In this document: in pieces, positions 1 through 7,363 of the stretch
Position numbering within the stretch: the first letter of the stretch is position 1
Layout of the letters: every line of letters starts with the position of its first letter
Assembly: GCA_947498025.1 (NCBI GenBank)
Contig: CANMJR010000014.1
Span: forward strand, 1 to 62,838
DNA from: Helicobacteraceae bacterium
Lineage (GTDB): Bacteria > Campylobacterota > Campylobacteria > Campylobacterales > Sulfurimonadaceae
DNA length: 62,838 nucleotides
Direction: 5' to 3'
Translations under genes and position numbers: made by a program
The notes under the pieces: model-generated
What the model saw: only the letters and a program-made list of their open reading frames with translations
The model's database searches: none
Told to the model about the DNA's origin: nothing

Positions 1-672
1 TGCAATATGCGTTGTGAGGGTTTTGGATGCATGGAAATTGCTCCGGACGGAAGTGAAGTTTTGGGGTGCGATACTGTTTATGCAGTCAACAGAGAGCACT
101 TCTCTAAAAACTGGATTCCGATAAAGAATGCAACAGAACTTTTAAATATTTTAAATCTATACGAGCTACCTCGGCATGTGGATATTGTTTTAACAGGCGG
201 AGAGCCGTTGATTTATGCCAACGATGAAATTTTTGTAGAGTTTTTAACTGCACTGCACAAAAATGGACATCAGGTGACCTTTGAGACAAATGGCTCTATT
301 GCTATTGATTTTGAAAAATTTCCGATTTATAAAAAGTTTATTTTTGCACTCTCCGTAAAGCTCTCTAACTCTGATGAACCATTAAGTAAGAGGGTAAAAG
401 GAGAAGTGATTTATAGTATCGCAAGCAATGCAAAAGAGGCTTTTTTTAAATTCAGCATCGATGCAGACTCAATAAATCTAGGGCTAGAAGAAGAAATATC
501 AAGTATAATTATGCACTCGCCAAAAATAAAAGTTTACTGCATGCCCCTAGGCGGAAGCAGGGCTGAAGTGGAAGCCAATACAGAGCCTTTAATAGAGTTT
601 TGCAAAGCTAAGGGGTATAACTTTAGCGATAGGCTCCATATACGAATTTGGGATCAAAACAAGGGAGTCTAA
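1..672 (+). CDS. queE: 7-carboxy-7-deazaguanine synthase QueE (5' end outside window)
   Basis: Radical-SAM enzyme that rearranges 6-carboxytetrahydropterin to 7-carboxy-7-deazaguanine in queuosine (tRNA) synthesis. The frame is open from base 1, so the N-terminus lies upstream. The first visible residues CNMRCEGFGC hold cluster cysteines at visible positions 1, 5 and 10, and a further cysteine at 23 sits in GCDTVYAV, the place of the usual CDT motif. GGEPLIY (about residue 66) and FETNGS follow, both typical of the family. The gene ends directly against queD, which makes the preceding pathway step, so the two are surely co-transcribed. Which of C10 or C23 is the third cluster ligand cannot be decided by eye. 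Confidence 0.93.
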   Translation, partial: CNMRCEGFGCMEIAPDGSEVLGCDTVYAVNREHFSKNWIPIKNATELLNILNLYELPRHVDIVLTGGEPLIYANDEIFVEFLTALHKNGHQVTFETNGSIAIDFEKFPIYKKFIFALSVKLSNSDEPLSKRVKGEVIYSIASNAKEAFFKFSIDADSINLGLEEEISSIIMHSPKIKVYCMPLGGSRAEVEANTEPLIEFCKAKGYNFSDRLHIRIWDQNKGV

Positions 673-1254
673 GTGATTATTAGAAAGCTATTTAAGTTTG
701 AAAATGCGCATGTTGTGAGAGGATGTTCAACTGTTCGTTGCAGAAGCTCGATACATGGGCACTCATATAAGGTTGAACTTCTTTTTGAATCAAATTTTTT
801 AGATAACGGGCAGATGGTTTATGATTTTGGATTAATGAAGCAAAACATGAAAGCACTTGTTGACAGCTTTGACCATGCTATCGCTCTTTGGGATGCTGAT
901 GATAAAGAGTATATAAAAGAGATGCAAAAGCACTCTCTGAGATGGGTGTTACTTCCAGTCTCTCCATCTGCCGAACAATTTTCCCGCATCTTTTTTGCTA
1001 TGATAGATAGACTTTTACAACTCACAAGTAGTGTAAACGGTGAAAGAGATGTGAAACTTCACAGCGTTATTGTACATGAAACGGAGACAGGATACGCTCA
1101 AGCTTTCGCTGATGATGCCTATTCAAAAGATATGGGCTATATAGATTTGGAGAAAATAATCTTCTCAAGTCAAGTAATGGCAGAGTGGAGCGATAAAAGA
1201 ATGTGGGAAAAGATAAAAAGAGGCGAAAGGTTTGTAAACCCTGCAGATGTTTAG
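673..1254 (+). CDS. queD: 6-carboxytetrahydropterin synthase QueD
   Basis: Converts dihydroneopterin triphosphate to 6-carboxytetrahydropterin, the substrate of QueE. It begins with GTG immediately after the queE stop codon (no spacer), a sign of translational coupling. Visible family features: the zinc histidines at H13 (FENAH) and H28/H30 (IHGHSY), the catalytic cysteine candidates C18 and C23 between them, and a later FDHAIAL. At 193 aa it is longer than the 120-140 aa of most QueD proteins, the extra length lying in the middle and C-terminus; I believe this to be the usual Campylobacterota form. Its 3' end overlaps convergent moeA by 4 bases. Confidence 0.92.
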   Translation: MIIRKLFKFENAHVVRGCSTVRCRSSIHGHSYKVELLFESNFLDNGQMVYDFGLMKQNMKALVDSFDHAIALWDADDKEYIKEMQKHSLRWVLLPVSPSAEQFSRIFFAMIDRLLQLTSSVNGERDVKLHSVIVHETETGYAQAFADDAYSKDMGYIDLEKIIFSSQVMAEWSDKRMWEKIKRGERFVNPADV

Positions 1255-2471
1255 GATTTACTCACCAAATCTACTCTCTCTTGACTCCTAAAACTAAACC
1301 TAGTAGGGATTATCTTTACACTACTTTCACATGCTAAGAACGAACATGTTTCGTCAACCATAATGTAGCAGTTAGAAATGGCTAATGGTGAAACCATTCC
1401 AGGGGCAAATTTTTCACATGGCTTGAAAAATACACCGTCAAAAGAACCTGGAATGAGCGTTCTTATACCTGCTTTTACTCTATAATCTTCTTTCATTTTT
1501 GCAGTTATTACATTGAGGTACTTGCTGCTCTCTCCGCTAAGTGCTGCAATTATGCTTTGCCCAAAAAGTTCAAAGTTGAGTGCGGCTGCGAGTGGATTTC
1601 CAGGAAGATTTAAAACGAGAGTATTCCCAACACGGCCAAACGTTGTAGGTTTTCCCGGTTTGATTTCAATTTTATCAAAGAAGATGTCATATCCGAATGC
1701 CTTAAAAGCCTCTTTTGTAAAGTCTGCATCACCGACACTTACCCCTCCGGAGGTTATGATTAAGTCGGCACTCAAAGCACTTTTTATATGAATTTTTATA
1801 TCTTCAAGTGTGTCAACCGCCGTGCCGATAAAGTCAACTTCACATCCAAGCTCTTTCGCGCGCGAGGCAAATGTTGGAGTATTTGTGTTGTAGAGTTGGT
1901 GCGGCTCAACGCTCTCAAAGTGCATTTTTAATTCACTTCCGGAAGCAAAAAGAGCAATGCGTGGTTTTTTATGAACTTTTACATGGCTTATCCCCTGTGA
2001 AGCTAAAAGCGTTATATGATGCGCATAAAGTCTCTCACCCGAGGTCAAAATTGTAGTTCCACTTTTGATATCTTCCCCGCAAAGTCGGATGTGTCTTGAA
2101 ATTACCAAATTATCGGGAAGCAAAACCCCGCTTTCACAAACTTTTGTCTCTTCAATGGGAACGATACATTGTGTGCCAAGCGGTATTCTAGCCCCTGTCA
2201 TGATTTTTATAACATGTCCGGATGTTAATTCATCTTTTGAATCATCACCGGCAAGAATGGTACTTGAAACTTTTACACATGTACCTGCATCAGCTATTTT
2301 TACGGCATATCCGTCCATAGCAGAGTTGTCAAATGGTGGAAGATTGTGAGTAGCAACTATGTTTTGAGCCAATACAGAGCCCAAAGCTTCTTCAATCGGC
2401 ACCATTCTTGTGGAAACTTTTGTGATATTGCTATAAATCAGTTCTAATGCTTCTTCAATTTTTATCGACAT
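1251..2471 (-). CDS. moeA: molybdopterin molybdenumtransferase MoeA
   Basis: Inserts molybdate into adenylylated molybdopterin to finish the molybdenum cofactor. The 406-aa length is normal. DNSAMDGYAV (residues 48-57) and the MoCF-binding motif SGGVSVGDADF (241-251) are clear, and PGKPTTFG and LPGNPLAA follow as in the family. ATG is preceded by a good GAGG ribosome site. It is convergent with queD and divergent from the next gene across only 39 bases. A user of the cofactor, the formate-dehydrogenase-like protein at 22-24 kb, is in the same window but not linked. Confidence 0.95.
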   Translation of the reverse strand: MSIKIEEALELIYSNITKVSTRMVPIEEALGSVLAQNIVATHNLPPFDNSAMDGYAVKIADAGTCVKVSSTILAGDDSKDELTSGHVIKIMTGARIPLGTQCIVPIEETKVCESGVLLPDNLVISRHIRLCGEDIKSGTTILTSGERLYAHHITLLASQGISHVKVHKKPRIALFASGSELKMHFESVEPHQLYNTNTPTFASRAKELGCEVDFIGTAVDTLEDIKIHIKSALSADLIITSGGVSVGDADFTKEAFKAFGYDIFFDKIEIKPGKPTTFGRVGNTLVLNLPGNPLAAALNFELFGQSIIAALSGESSKYLNVITAKMKEDYRVKAGIRTLIPGSFDGVFFKPCEKFAPGMVSPLAISNCYIMVDETCSFLACESSVKIIPTRFSFRSQERVDLVSKS

Positions 2472-2498
2472 AATTACCTCAGATATAAATATTTATAG

Positions 2499-2504
2499 TA
2501 AAAT
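2499..2504 (+). promoter_or_regulatory. -10 box TAAAAT, predicted leaderless start
   Basis: TAAAAT ends 6 bases before the ATG at 2511, so transcription would be expected to begin at or next to the start codon. The same arrangement occurs before the genes at 4925 and 40830. No ribosome-binding sequence fits between box and ATG. Confidence 0.45.
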
Positions 2505-2510
2505 TCCACC

Positions 2511-2918
2511 ATGAATGAAATGTATGATATGAGTATTGTAACACACAACATGGGTGTTATGGGAATTTTGGCGGTAATTTTAGTGAATTTGGTAATGCTT
2601 TTAGGTGCACAAGATATTCATAGGTATGCAAAAAGAGTGAGAATCTTTATGCCGATGAGCGCGACTATGATAGCCGTTATTCTTTTTACTGGAATTGTTA
2701 TGATGGCTGCGAAGCATCTTAATTTTAGTGTAGAAAATATTATTATGATTATCTTTGGAATCGCTCTAATATTTTTAGAGCTTACGAGATATAAGAAGTT
2801 AAAGCATTTAGATATTAGTAAAGAAGATGCTCTTCAAACCTATAGATTGATAGGGTTGAGAATATTAAATGTAGAGTTTTTTGTAACATTAGCGATATCG
2901 GCTTGGATGCTTATTTGA
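2511..2918 (+). CDS. small integral membrane protein, function unknown
   Basis: 135 aa with four hydrophobic stretches at about residues 12-33, 49-66, 77-92 and 117-134, separated by short basic loops (for example KRVR and RYKKLK), so probably a four-helix inner-membrane protein. I do not recognise a family. It stands divergent to moeA and its stop overlaps the rsmE start (TTGA), which makes it the first gene of an rsmE-rpmE-rsmI group concerned with ribosomes; whether that implies a related role is unknown. It may be translated from a leaderless mRNA. Confidence 0.75.
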   Translation: MNEMYDMSIVTHNMGVMGILAVILVNLVMLLGAQDIHRYAKRVRIFMPMSATMIAVILFTGIVMMAAKHLNFSVENIIMIIFGIALIFLELTRYKKLKHLDISKEDALQTYRLIGLRILNVEFFVTLAISAWMLI

Positions 2919-3586
2919 TATATATTTTTCATGAAGAAGCTGGCAAAAATTCATTTAAAATAGATGGAGAACTTTATAAATATCTGATAAAAGTTCGTCG
3001 CCATGAAGTTGGGGATGCTCTCAGTTTTAGAAATAAGGATGAGATAAAAACACTTCACTACTACAAAATAGCAACAATTGACAATAGAAGTTTAGTTGTT
3101 GAACTTACCTCCTCTGCACAAAATGAAAGTAGAAGTAAAAAAAGCCTACATGTTGCTTGGTGCATCATAGATACAAAATCAATAGAGAAAGTTTTACCTT
3201 CTCTGTGCGAAATCGGAGTTGAAAAAATCTCTTTTATAGGGTGTGATAGAAGTCAAAAAAACTTTAAACTTGATTTTAAGAGATTTGATAGAATTTTGGA
3301 AGCTTCTATGCAACAGTGCGGAAGAACTTCATTTATAGAATTTAACACTTATAAAAACTTAAAAGATTTTTTATTCAATTTTCCACAGACAAAAGTTTTT
3401 GACTTTTGTGATAATGTTTTGAAAGATGGTGCTGATTTTGAGACTGTTCTGATTGGTTGTGAGGGCGGTTTTTCTAAATCCGAAAAAGAATTTCTGAGCA
3501 AGCAAGAGATTTTTGCTTTAGATACGCCCATGGTTCTTCGCTCTGAGAGTGCTGTTATGGCTGTTGCTTCTAAAATTTTGTTGTAA
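2915..3586 (+). CDS. rsmE: 16S rRNA (uracil-1498-N3)-methyltransferase RsmE
   Basis: SPOUT-class enzyme methylating U1498 of 16S rRNA with SAM. I place the start at TTG 2915, which overlaps the upstream stop as TTGA and gives the normal N-terminus MIYIFHEEAG; a TTG at 2903 in the same frame would add four residues. The C-terminal knot motifs IGCEGGFSKSE and LRSESAVMAV are present. About 223 aa, slightly short for the family (about 240). A hairpin lies about 50 bases past the stop. Confidence 0.92.
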   Translation: MIYIFHEEAGKNSFKIDGELYKYLIKVRRHEVGDALSFRNKDEIKTLHYYKIATIDNRSLVVELTSSAQNESRSKKSLHVAWCIIDTKSIEKVLPSLCEIGVEKISFIGCDRSQKNFKLDFKRFDRILEASMQQCGRTSFIEFNTYKNLKDFLFNFPQTKVFDFCDNVLKDGADFETVLIGCEGGFSKSEKEFLSKQEIFALDTPMVLRSESAVMAVASKILL

Positions 3587-3638
3587 ATTTTTCTACTTAA
3601 GATAAATTTAGATATATTTGGATACACTTTCACCCTTA

Positions 3639-3660
3639 AAATCCGCACCCATACGGATTT
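3639..3660 (+). terminator. hairpin between rsmE and rpmE
   Basis: AAATCCG (3639-3645) pairs with CGGATTT (3654-3660) across an 8-base loop. There is no U-tract after it on either strand, so it may be a weak terminator, or part of the 5' leader of rpmE. Confidence 0.35.
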
Positions 3661-3710
3661 AAAAAATATATAGATGTGCGTACTCAAGACGCGTATCAAA
3701 AGGCAAAAAA

Positions 3711-3911
3711 ATGAAAAAAGATCTTCACCCAAAATTAGTAACTTGTGCTGTAACATGTGCTTGTGGAAACGCTTTTGAGACTAAAAGTCAAAAAGATGAA
3801 CTTAGAATTGATATTTGTAATGAGTGTCATCCATTTTTTACAGGTTCTGAGAGAATGGTAGATACAGCCGGTCGTATCGATAAATTCAAAAAACGTTACA
3901 ACATGGAATAA
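3711..3911 (+). CDS. rpmE: 50S ribosomal protein L31, zinc type
   Basis: 66 aa, the usual L31 length. It begins MKKDLHPK and carries the zinc-binding cysteines of the C+ form, CACG (residues 17-20) and [11 protein letters not shown] (about 36-46), followed by the conserved RIDKFKKRY end. A Zn-free paralogue is not seen in the window. The start is ATG after AAAAGGC. It is followed after 11 bases by rsmI. Confidence 0.96.
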   Translation: MKKDLHPKLVTCAVTCACGNAFETKSQKDELRIDICNECHPFFTGSERMVDTAGRIDKFKKRYNME

Positions 3912-3922
3912 GGCGAAGAGAT

Positions 3923-4738
3923 TTGCTTTCTTTAGTTCCTACTCCGATAGGAAATATCGGCGATATATCGCTTAGAGCTATGAACGCTCTTAGCGAAGCC
4001 GAAATACTTCTTTGTGAAGATACCCGCGTTACAAAAAAACTCATAAATATTTTAAAAGAGCGATACAATCTTGCTCCTATAGAAGATCAGAAATTTATTT
4101 CACTTCACTCACATAATGAAAAAGAGTTTATAGACGCTTTGGAACCATCATTTTTTGAAAAAAATGTTGTTTATGCAAGTGATGCGGGGATGCCTGGGAT
4201 AAGCGATCCGGGACAAGCTTTGGTTAGGTATTGCATTGAGAAAAATGTAAAATATGATATTCTTCCTGGAGCAAATGCTGTTTTAACTGCATTTGTAGCA
4301 AGTGGATTTTGTGAAACTAAAATGCTGTTTTTAGGCTTTTTAGACCACAAAGGAGGCTCGAGAAGTGCAGGGCTTCAAGAGGCTCTTTATAACGGATATG
4401 CAACTGTTTTGTATGAGTCACCTCATAGGCTAGAAAAACTTCTTCTTGAGATAGACAAAGAGGATAGAAGCAGAAAAATATTTTTAGCAAAAGAGCTTAC
4501 TAAAAAGTTTCAAAAATATTTTACCGGAACAGCAAAAGAGATTTTAGATAAACTGAACGGAAATTATAAAGGCGAGTGGGTAGTGGTTATTGAGGCACAT
4601 GCAACACAATCAAGCGGGGCAATAACGCAAAGTGATATTTTAGAGCTTGATTTGCCAAAAAAAGTTCAAGCAAAACTCATCAGCAAAATTACGGGCGAAA
4701 ATACAAAAGTTCTATATCAAAGACTTTTGGAATTATAA
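3923..4738 (+). CDS. rsmI: 16S rRNA (cytidine-1402-2'-O)-methyltransferase RsmI
   Basis: Tetrapyrrole-methylase-fold enzyme that 2'-O-methylates C1402 in the decoding centre of 16S rRNA. 271 aa. The N-terminus LVPTPIGNIGDISLRA is the family signature and forces the TTG start at 3923. SDAGMPGISDPG, LPGANAVLTA, FLGFL and YESPHRL follow in the usual order. Begins 11 bases after rpmE and is probably co-transcribed with it. Immediately downstream lies copy A of the dispersed repeat. Confidence 0.95.
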   Translation: MLSLVPTPIGNIGDISLRAMNALSEAEILLCEDTRVTKKLINILKERYNLAPIEDQKFISLHSHNEKEFIDALEPSFFEKNVVYASDAGMPGISDPGQALVRYCIEKNVKYDILPGANAVLTAFVASGFCETKMLFLGFLDHKGGSRSAGLQEALYNGYATVLYESPHRLEKLLLEIDKEDRSRKIFLAKELTKKFQKYFTGTAKEILDKLNGNYKGEWVVVIEAHATQSSGAITQSDILELDLPKKVQAKLISKITGENTKVLYQRLLEL

Positions 4739-4749
4739 ACTGACCTTAT

Positions 4750-4881
4750 GCACTTTTTATAAAAGTGCGTAAAACACCTTATAATTCTTGAAAAACTTTG
4801 TTTTCGTAGCTTTAGTAGGTTGTAGGGACTTTGAGCAGCAGCCACTAAAACGGAGTTGTTCGTTTTAGTGCGTAACATCAG
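4750..4881 (+). repeat. dispersed intergenic repeat, copy A
   Basis: About 132 bp filling the gap between rsmI and the next gene. It is built from hairpins: GCACTTTT/AAAAGTGC (4750-4768), GAAAAAC/GTTTTC near the middle, and CACTAAAACG/CGTTTTAGTG at the right end, followed by TGCGTAACATCA. The same order of blocks is found in inverted orientation at 11399-11566 and 19608-19747. No open reading frame of note is inside. See findings. Confidence 0.8.
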
Positions 4882-4912
4882 ATATAAAAAACAAATCTTA
4901 AATATTTTAGGC

Positions 4913-4918
4913 TAAAAT
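4913..4918 (+). promoter_or_regulatory. -10 box TAAAAT, predicted leaderless start
   Basis: TAAAAT ends 6 bases before the ATG at 4925; no ribosome-binding sequence can lie in the transcript, so a leaderless mRNA is likely. Confidence 0.45.
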
Positions 4919-4924
4919 ACCACT

Positions 4925-5605
4925 ATGTTAATTTATGCAAAACAACCAATATATTATGTAATTGATAAATATCCAAATAAGGTTAAGACTTTGTATCTTG
5001 CAAAGGAACTTGATAAGAAAGAGTACTCTCGACTTATGAAGTTTGGCTTTGAGGTCAAAAGAATTCCACAAGAAGCTGCACAAAAAATGTGTAAGAATGC
5101 GAATCATCAGGGTTTTTTGGCTGAAGTTGACGATTATGAACTTCACCCGTTTAGCTCTTTTTTAAACAAAGATTTTATCTTAGTTTTATCCGGTTTAACG
5201 GATGTCGGAAATATAGGCGCAATTGTTAGAAGTGCTTATGCCTTAGGGGTGGATGGAATTGTGGTATGTGGAGTTAAAAATCTTAGTATAGAGCCTGTGT
5301 TAAGAACAAGTACGGGTGCTTTGTTTGACATGCCATTGGCAGTAGAGCAGAACATTTATGATGTCTTGAACGATTTGAAAACTTCAGGTTTTAGAATTTA
5401 TGGTGCTGATATGGGTGGTCAAGATATCAGGGGTGTAGAAATAAAACAAAGAAGAGTTTTGGTTCTAGGCAGTGAGGGAGAGGGACTAACTTCAAGAGTA
5501 GTTTCAAAACTAGATGAAGTAGTTAGTATAAAAATGTCACACGAATTTGACTCGTTAAATGTAAGCGTGGCAGGAGCTATTTTAATGGACAGGATGAGAA
5601 TATGA
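4925..5605 (+). CDS. rlmB: SpoU/TrmH-family RNA 2'-O-methyltransferase, RlmB-like
   Basis: 226 aa with a short N-terminal substrate-binding domain and a C-terminal SPOUT domain. The three SpoU motifs are present: LTDVGNIGAIVRSAYALG (about 91-108), VLGSEGEGL (about 178-186) and SLNVSVAGAIL near the end. RlmB methylates G2251 of 23S rRNA; the closest match in layout is RlmB, but the substrate cannot be told from sequence alone and a second paralogue is at 46717-47466. Its stop overlaps the next start by ATGA, so it is coupled to the RodZ-like gene. Confidence 0.82.
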   Translation: MLIYAKQPIYYVIDKYPNKVKTLYLAKELDKKEYSRLMKFGFEVKRIPQEAAQKMCKNANHQGFLAEVDDYELHPFSSFLNKDFILVLSGLTDVGNIGAIVRSAYALGVDGIVVCGVKNLSIEPVLRTSTGALFDMPLAVEQNIYDVLNDLKTSGFRIYGADMGGQDIRGVEIKQRRVLVLGSEGEGLTSRVVSKLDEVVSIKMSHEFDSLNVSVAGAILMDRMRI

Positions 5606-6444
5606 GCTATGGGCTTGAGCGATTAAAAGAGATAGGTGCTCAAAAGATACATGAGAAAACACACATTTCAAGAGCGCATGTGCAGGCTGTTTTGCACGAA
5701 TCTTTTGACGATTTAAATAAAATCCACTTTTTAGGATTTATCTCTATATTGGAAAGAGAGTATGGTGTAGATTTGGCTGATTTAAAAGCAAAGGGGTTAG
5801 CGTATTTTAATGATTCTAGAAATAAACCGGCTAGTTTTAATAGTGCAGTTTTTTCTCAGGGAAAAAAGAAAAGCAGTCACTTGTTCCTCTATGTTGTTTT
5901 AGCCATTGTACTGTTCGGAGCATTTTTATATTTTGAGTTGATGCCTTCCATGATTGATAATAGTCAAATCCAGCCAATTGATAACAGCGCGATAGAAAAT
6001 GCTCAAAAAAATATAGATTTTCCTGTTGAAAAAAAAAATGAGGATAGTAATGAATCTCTTTTGAGTACAGTAGATAATAATCTCTCAGAAACTAACATTA
6101 CATCAAATATAGATAGTGTAGTTGCTAAGATAGAAACTCAAAAAAATGATCTTCAAATGGGAGCTAAGTCATTAAGAGTTATTCCAAAAGTAAAAGTCTG
6201 GATGGGATATATTGATATAAAAACAAATCAAAAATATGAAAAAAATCTTGAAAAAGAGATGAGTTTAGATGTCAATAAAAATTGGTTGCTTCTGTTTGGC
6301 CACGGAAATATTAGTATTGAGGTTGATGGCAAATTAGAAGAGTTTAATTCTACTCAAAACATAAGATTTAAGTATATTGATGGAAAATTCAGTCAAATTG
6401 ATCTTGAAGAATTTAAACAATTAAATAAAGATAAAAAATGGTAA
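5602..6444 (+). CDS. RodZ-like bitopic protein (HTH, one TM, periplasmic beta domain)
   Basis: 280 aa. Residues about 10-65 are helical and read like the divergent HTH_25 domain of RodZ (KIHEKTHISRAHVQAVL). A basic KGKKKSS-like stretch precedes one transmembrane helix at about 92-114, then an acidic, Asn/Ser-rich linker (115-190), then a domain at about 193-257 (VWMGYIDIKTNQ... NISIEVDGKLEEF) that matches the pattern of the RodZ C-terminal DUF4115 domain. RodZ links MreB to the cell-wall machinery. The architecture is what I see; the RodZ assignment is inference. It overlaps its neighbours on both sides. Confidence 0.6.
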   Translation: MSYGLERLKEIGAQKIHEKTHISRAHVQAVLHESFDDLNKIHFLGFISILEREYGVDLADLKAKGLAYFNDSRNKPASFNSAVFSQGKKKSSHLFLYVVLAIVLFGAFLYFELMPSMIDNSQIQPIDNSAIENAQKNIDFPVEKKNEDSNESLLSTVDNNLSETNITSNIDSVVAKIETQKNDLQMGAKSLRVIPKVKVWMGYIDIKTNQKYEKNLEKEMSLDVNKNWLLLFGHGNISIEVDGKLEEFNSTQNIRFKYIDGKFSQIDLEEFKQLNKDKKW

Positions 6445-7268
6445 AGAAACTTTTTATATTTCTGCTCTTTTATACATTCGTATTAGGGGATGAAATACAT
6501 CAAGAGGACTCACTTTTAACACAAAAAATAAAAACATTTATCAAAGAGAGTGCTTATCAACAGAACAAAGCATTTATTGATATAATTTTTTCTCCGAATT
6601 CAAATTTTTATACGCAAAATAGGGTTGATGTAGTTAAAGTTGCTCAAACACTTAAAGACAATGGACTCTTGAATCTTTTTTTTAGTAAACCACAAGAGCT
6701 TAAACTTACTTTTAAAACTGCCGCTTCACCCCAATTTTTTGTAAAAATAATGGGTGATTCACTTGGAAATATGGGTTACTATAGATATGTAACGACAGAA
6801 TCAAATCTTAATAGTTCACAATTTACTTGGAGTATTGTGTTGAATTCTGAGTATGCAACTGATCCGGTGATATTACAAAAAGAGCTGCACAAGAGTGGCT
6901 GTAAAATTACTGATATACAAAAAAACTCAGCAACCGACTGGGAATATACAATAGATTTGTCAAGTGCTACTTTAGCTGTAAATACTCTCAAAGGTGGTAC
7001 GGAGTTTGAACTTAAACGATCACTAAACCCTCATTGGCTTGATGTGTCAGCCCTTAAAACCCTTAAGATTACAAGTTCTATAAAAAATAATTGGTATCCG
7101 CATGTTGTCTATTATGACGCTTCACTTAATCTTTTAGAGGTAATAAAGCAAGATGAAAAAACTGCAAGTATGATGTTGGAAATACCTAGTCATGCAAAAT
7201 ATATTAAAATTTCAGATCTTTATTCTCTTAAAAATATAAAAGATGATTTACTCCTCTCTCCCAATTGA
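6438..7268 (+). CDS. secreted protein of unknown function, partner of the RodZ-like gene
   Basis: 276 aa with a Sec signal peptide (residues 1 to about 17, MVKKLFIFLLFYTFVLG, then DE). The mature part has no motif I recognise; it is mixed alpha/beta with one cysteine. The start overlaps the RodZ-like gene by 7 bases, so the two are translated together and the product probably acts in the periplasm with that protein's C-terminal domain. It is the last gene of this operon. Confidence 0.75.
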   Translation: MVKKLFIFLLFYTFVLGDEIHQEDSLLTQKIKTFIKESAYQQNKAFIDIIFSPNSNFYTQNRVDVVKVAQTLKDNGLLNLFFSKPQELKLTFKTAASPQFFVKIMGDSLGNMGYYRYVTTESNLNSSQFTWSIVLNSEYATDPVILQKELHKSGCKITDIQKNSATDWEYTIDLSSATLAVNTLKGGTEFELKRSLNPHWLDVSALKTLKITSSIKNNWYPHVVYYDASLNLLEVIKQDEKTASMMLEIPSHAKYIKISDLYSLKNIKDDLLLSPN

Positions 7269-7363
7269 TTCACGATAAATTTACTACTTAAATCTAAATA
7301 TTTTCGCTAGAATACCATTCATATTTTAAGAGCCTTTTATGGCTTTAACAATCAGGATTGAAT

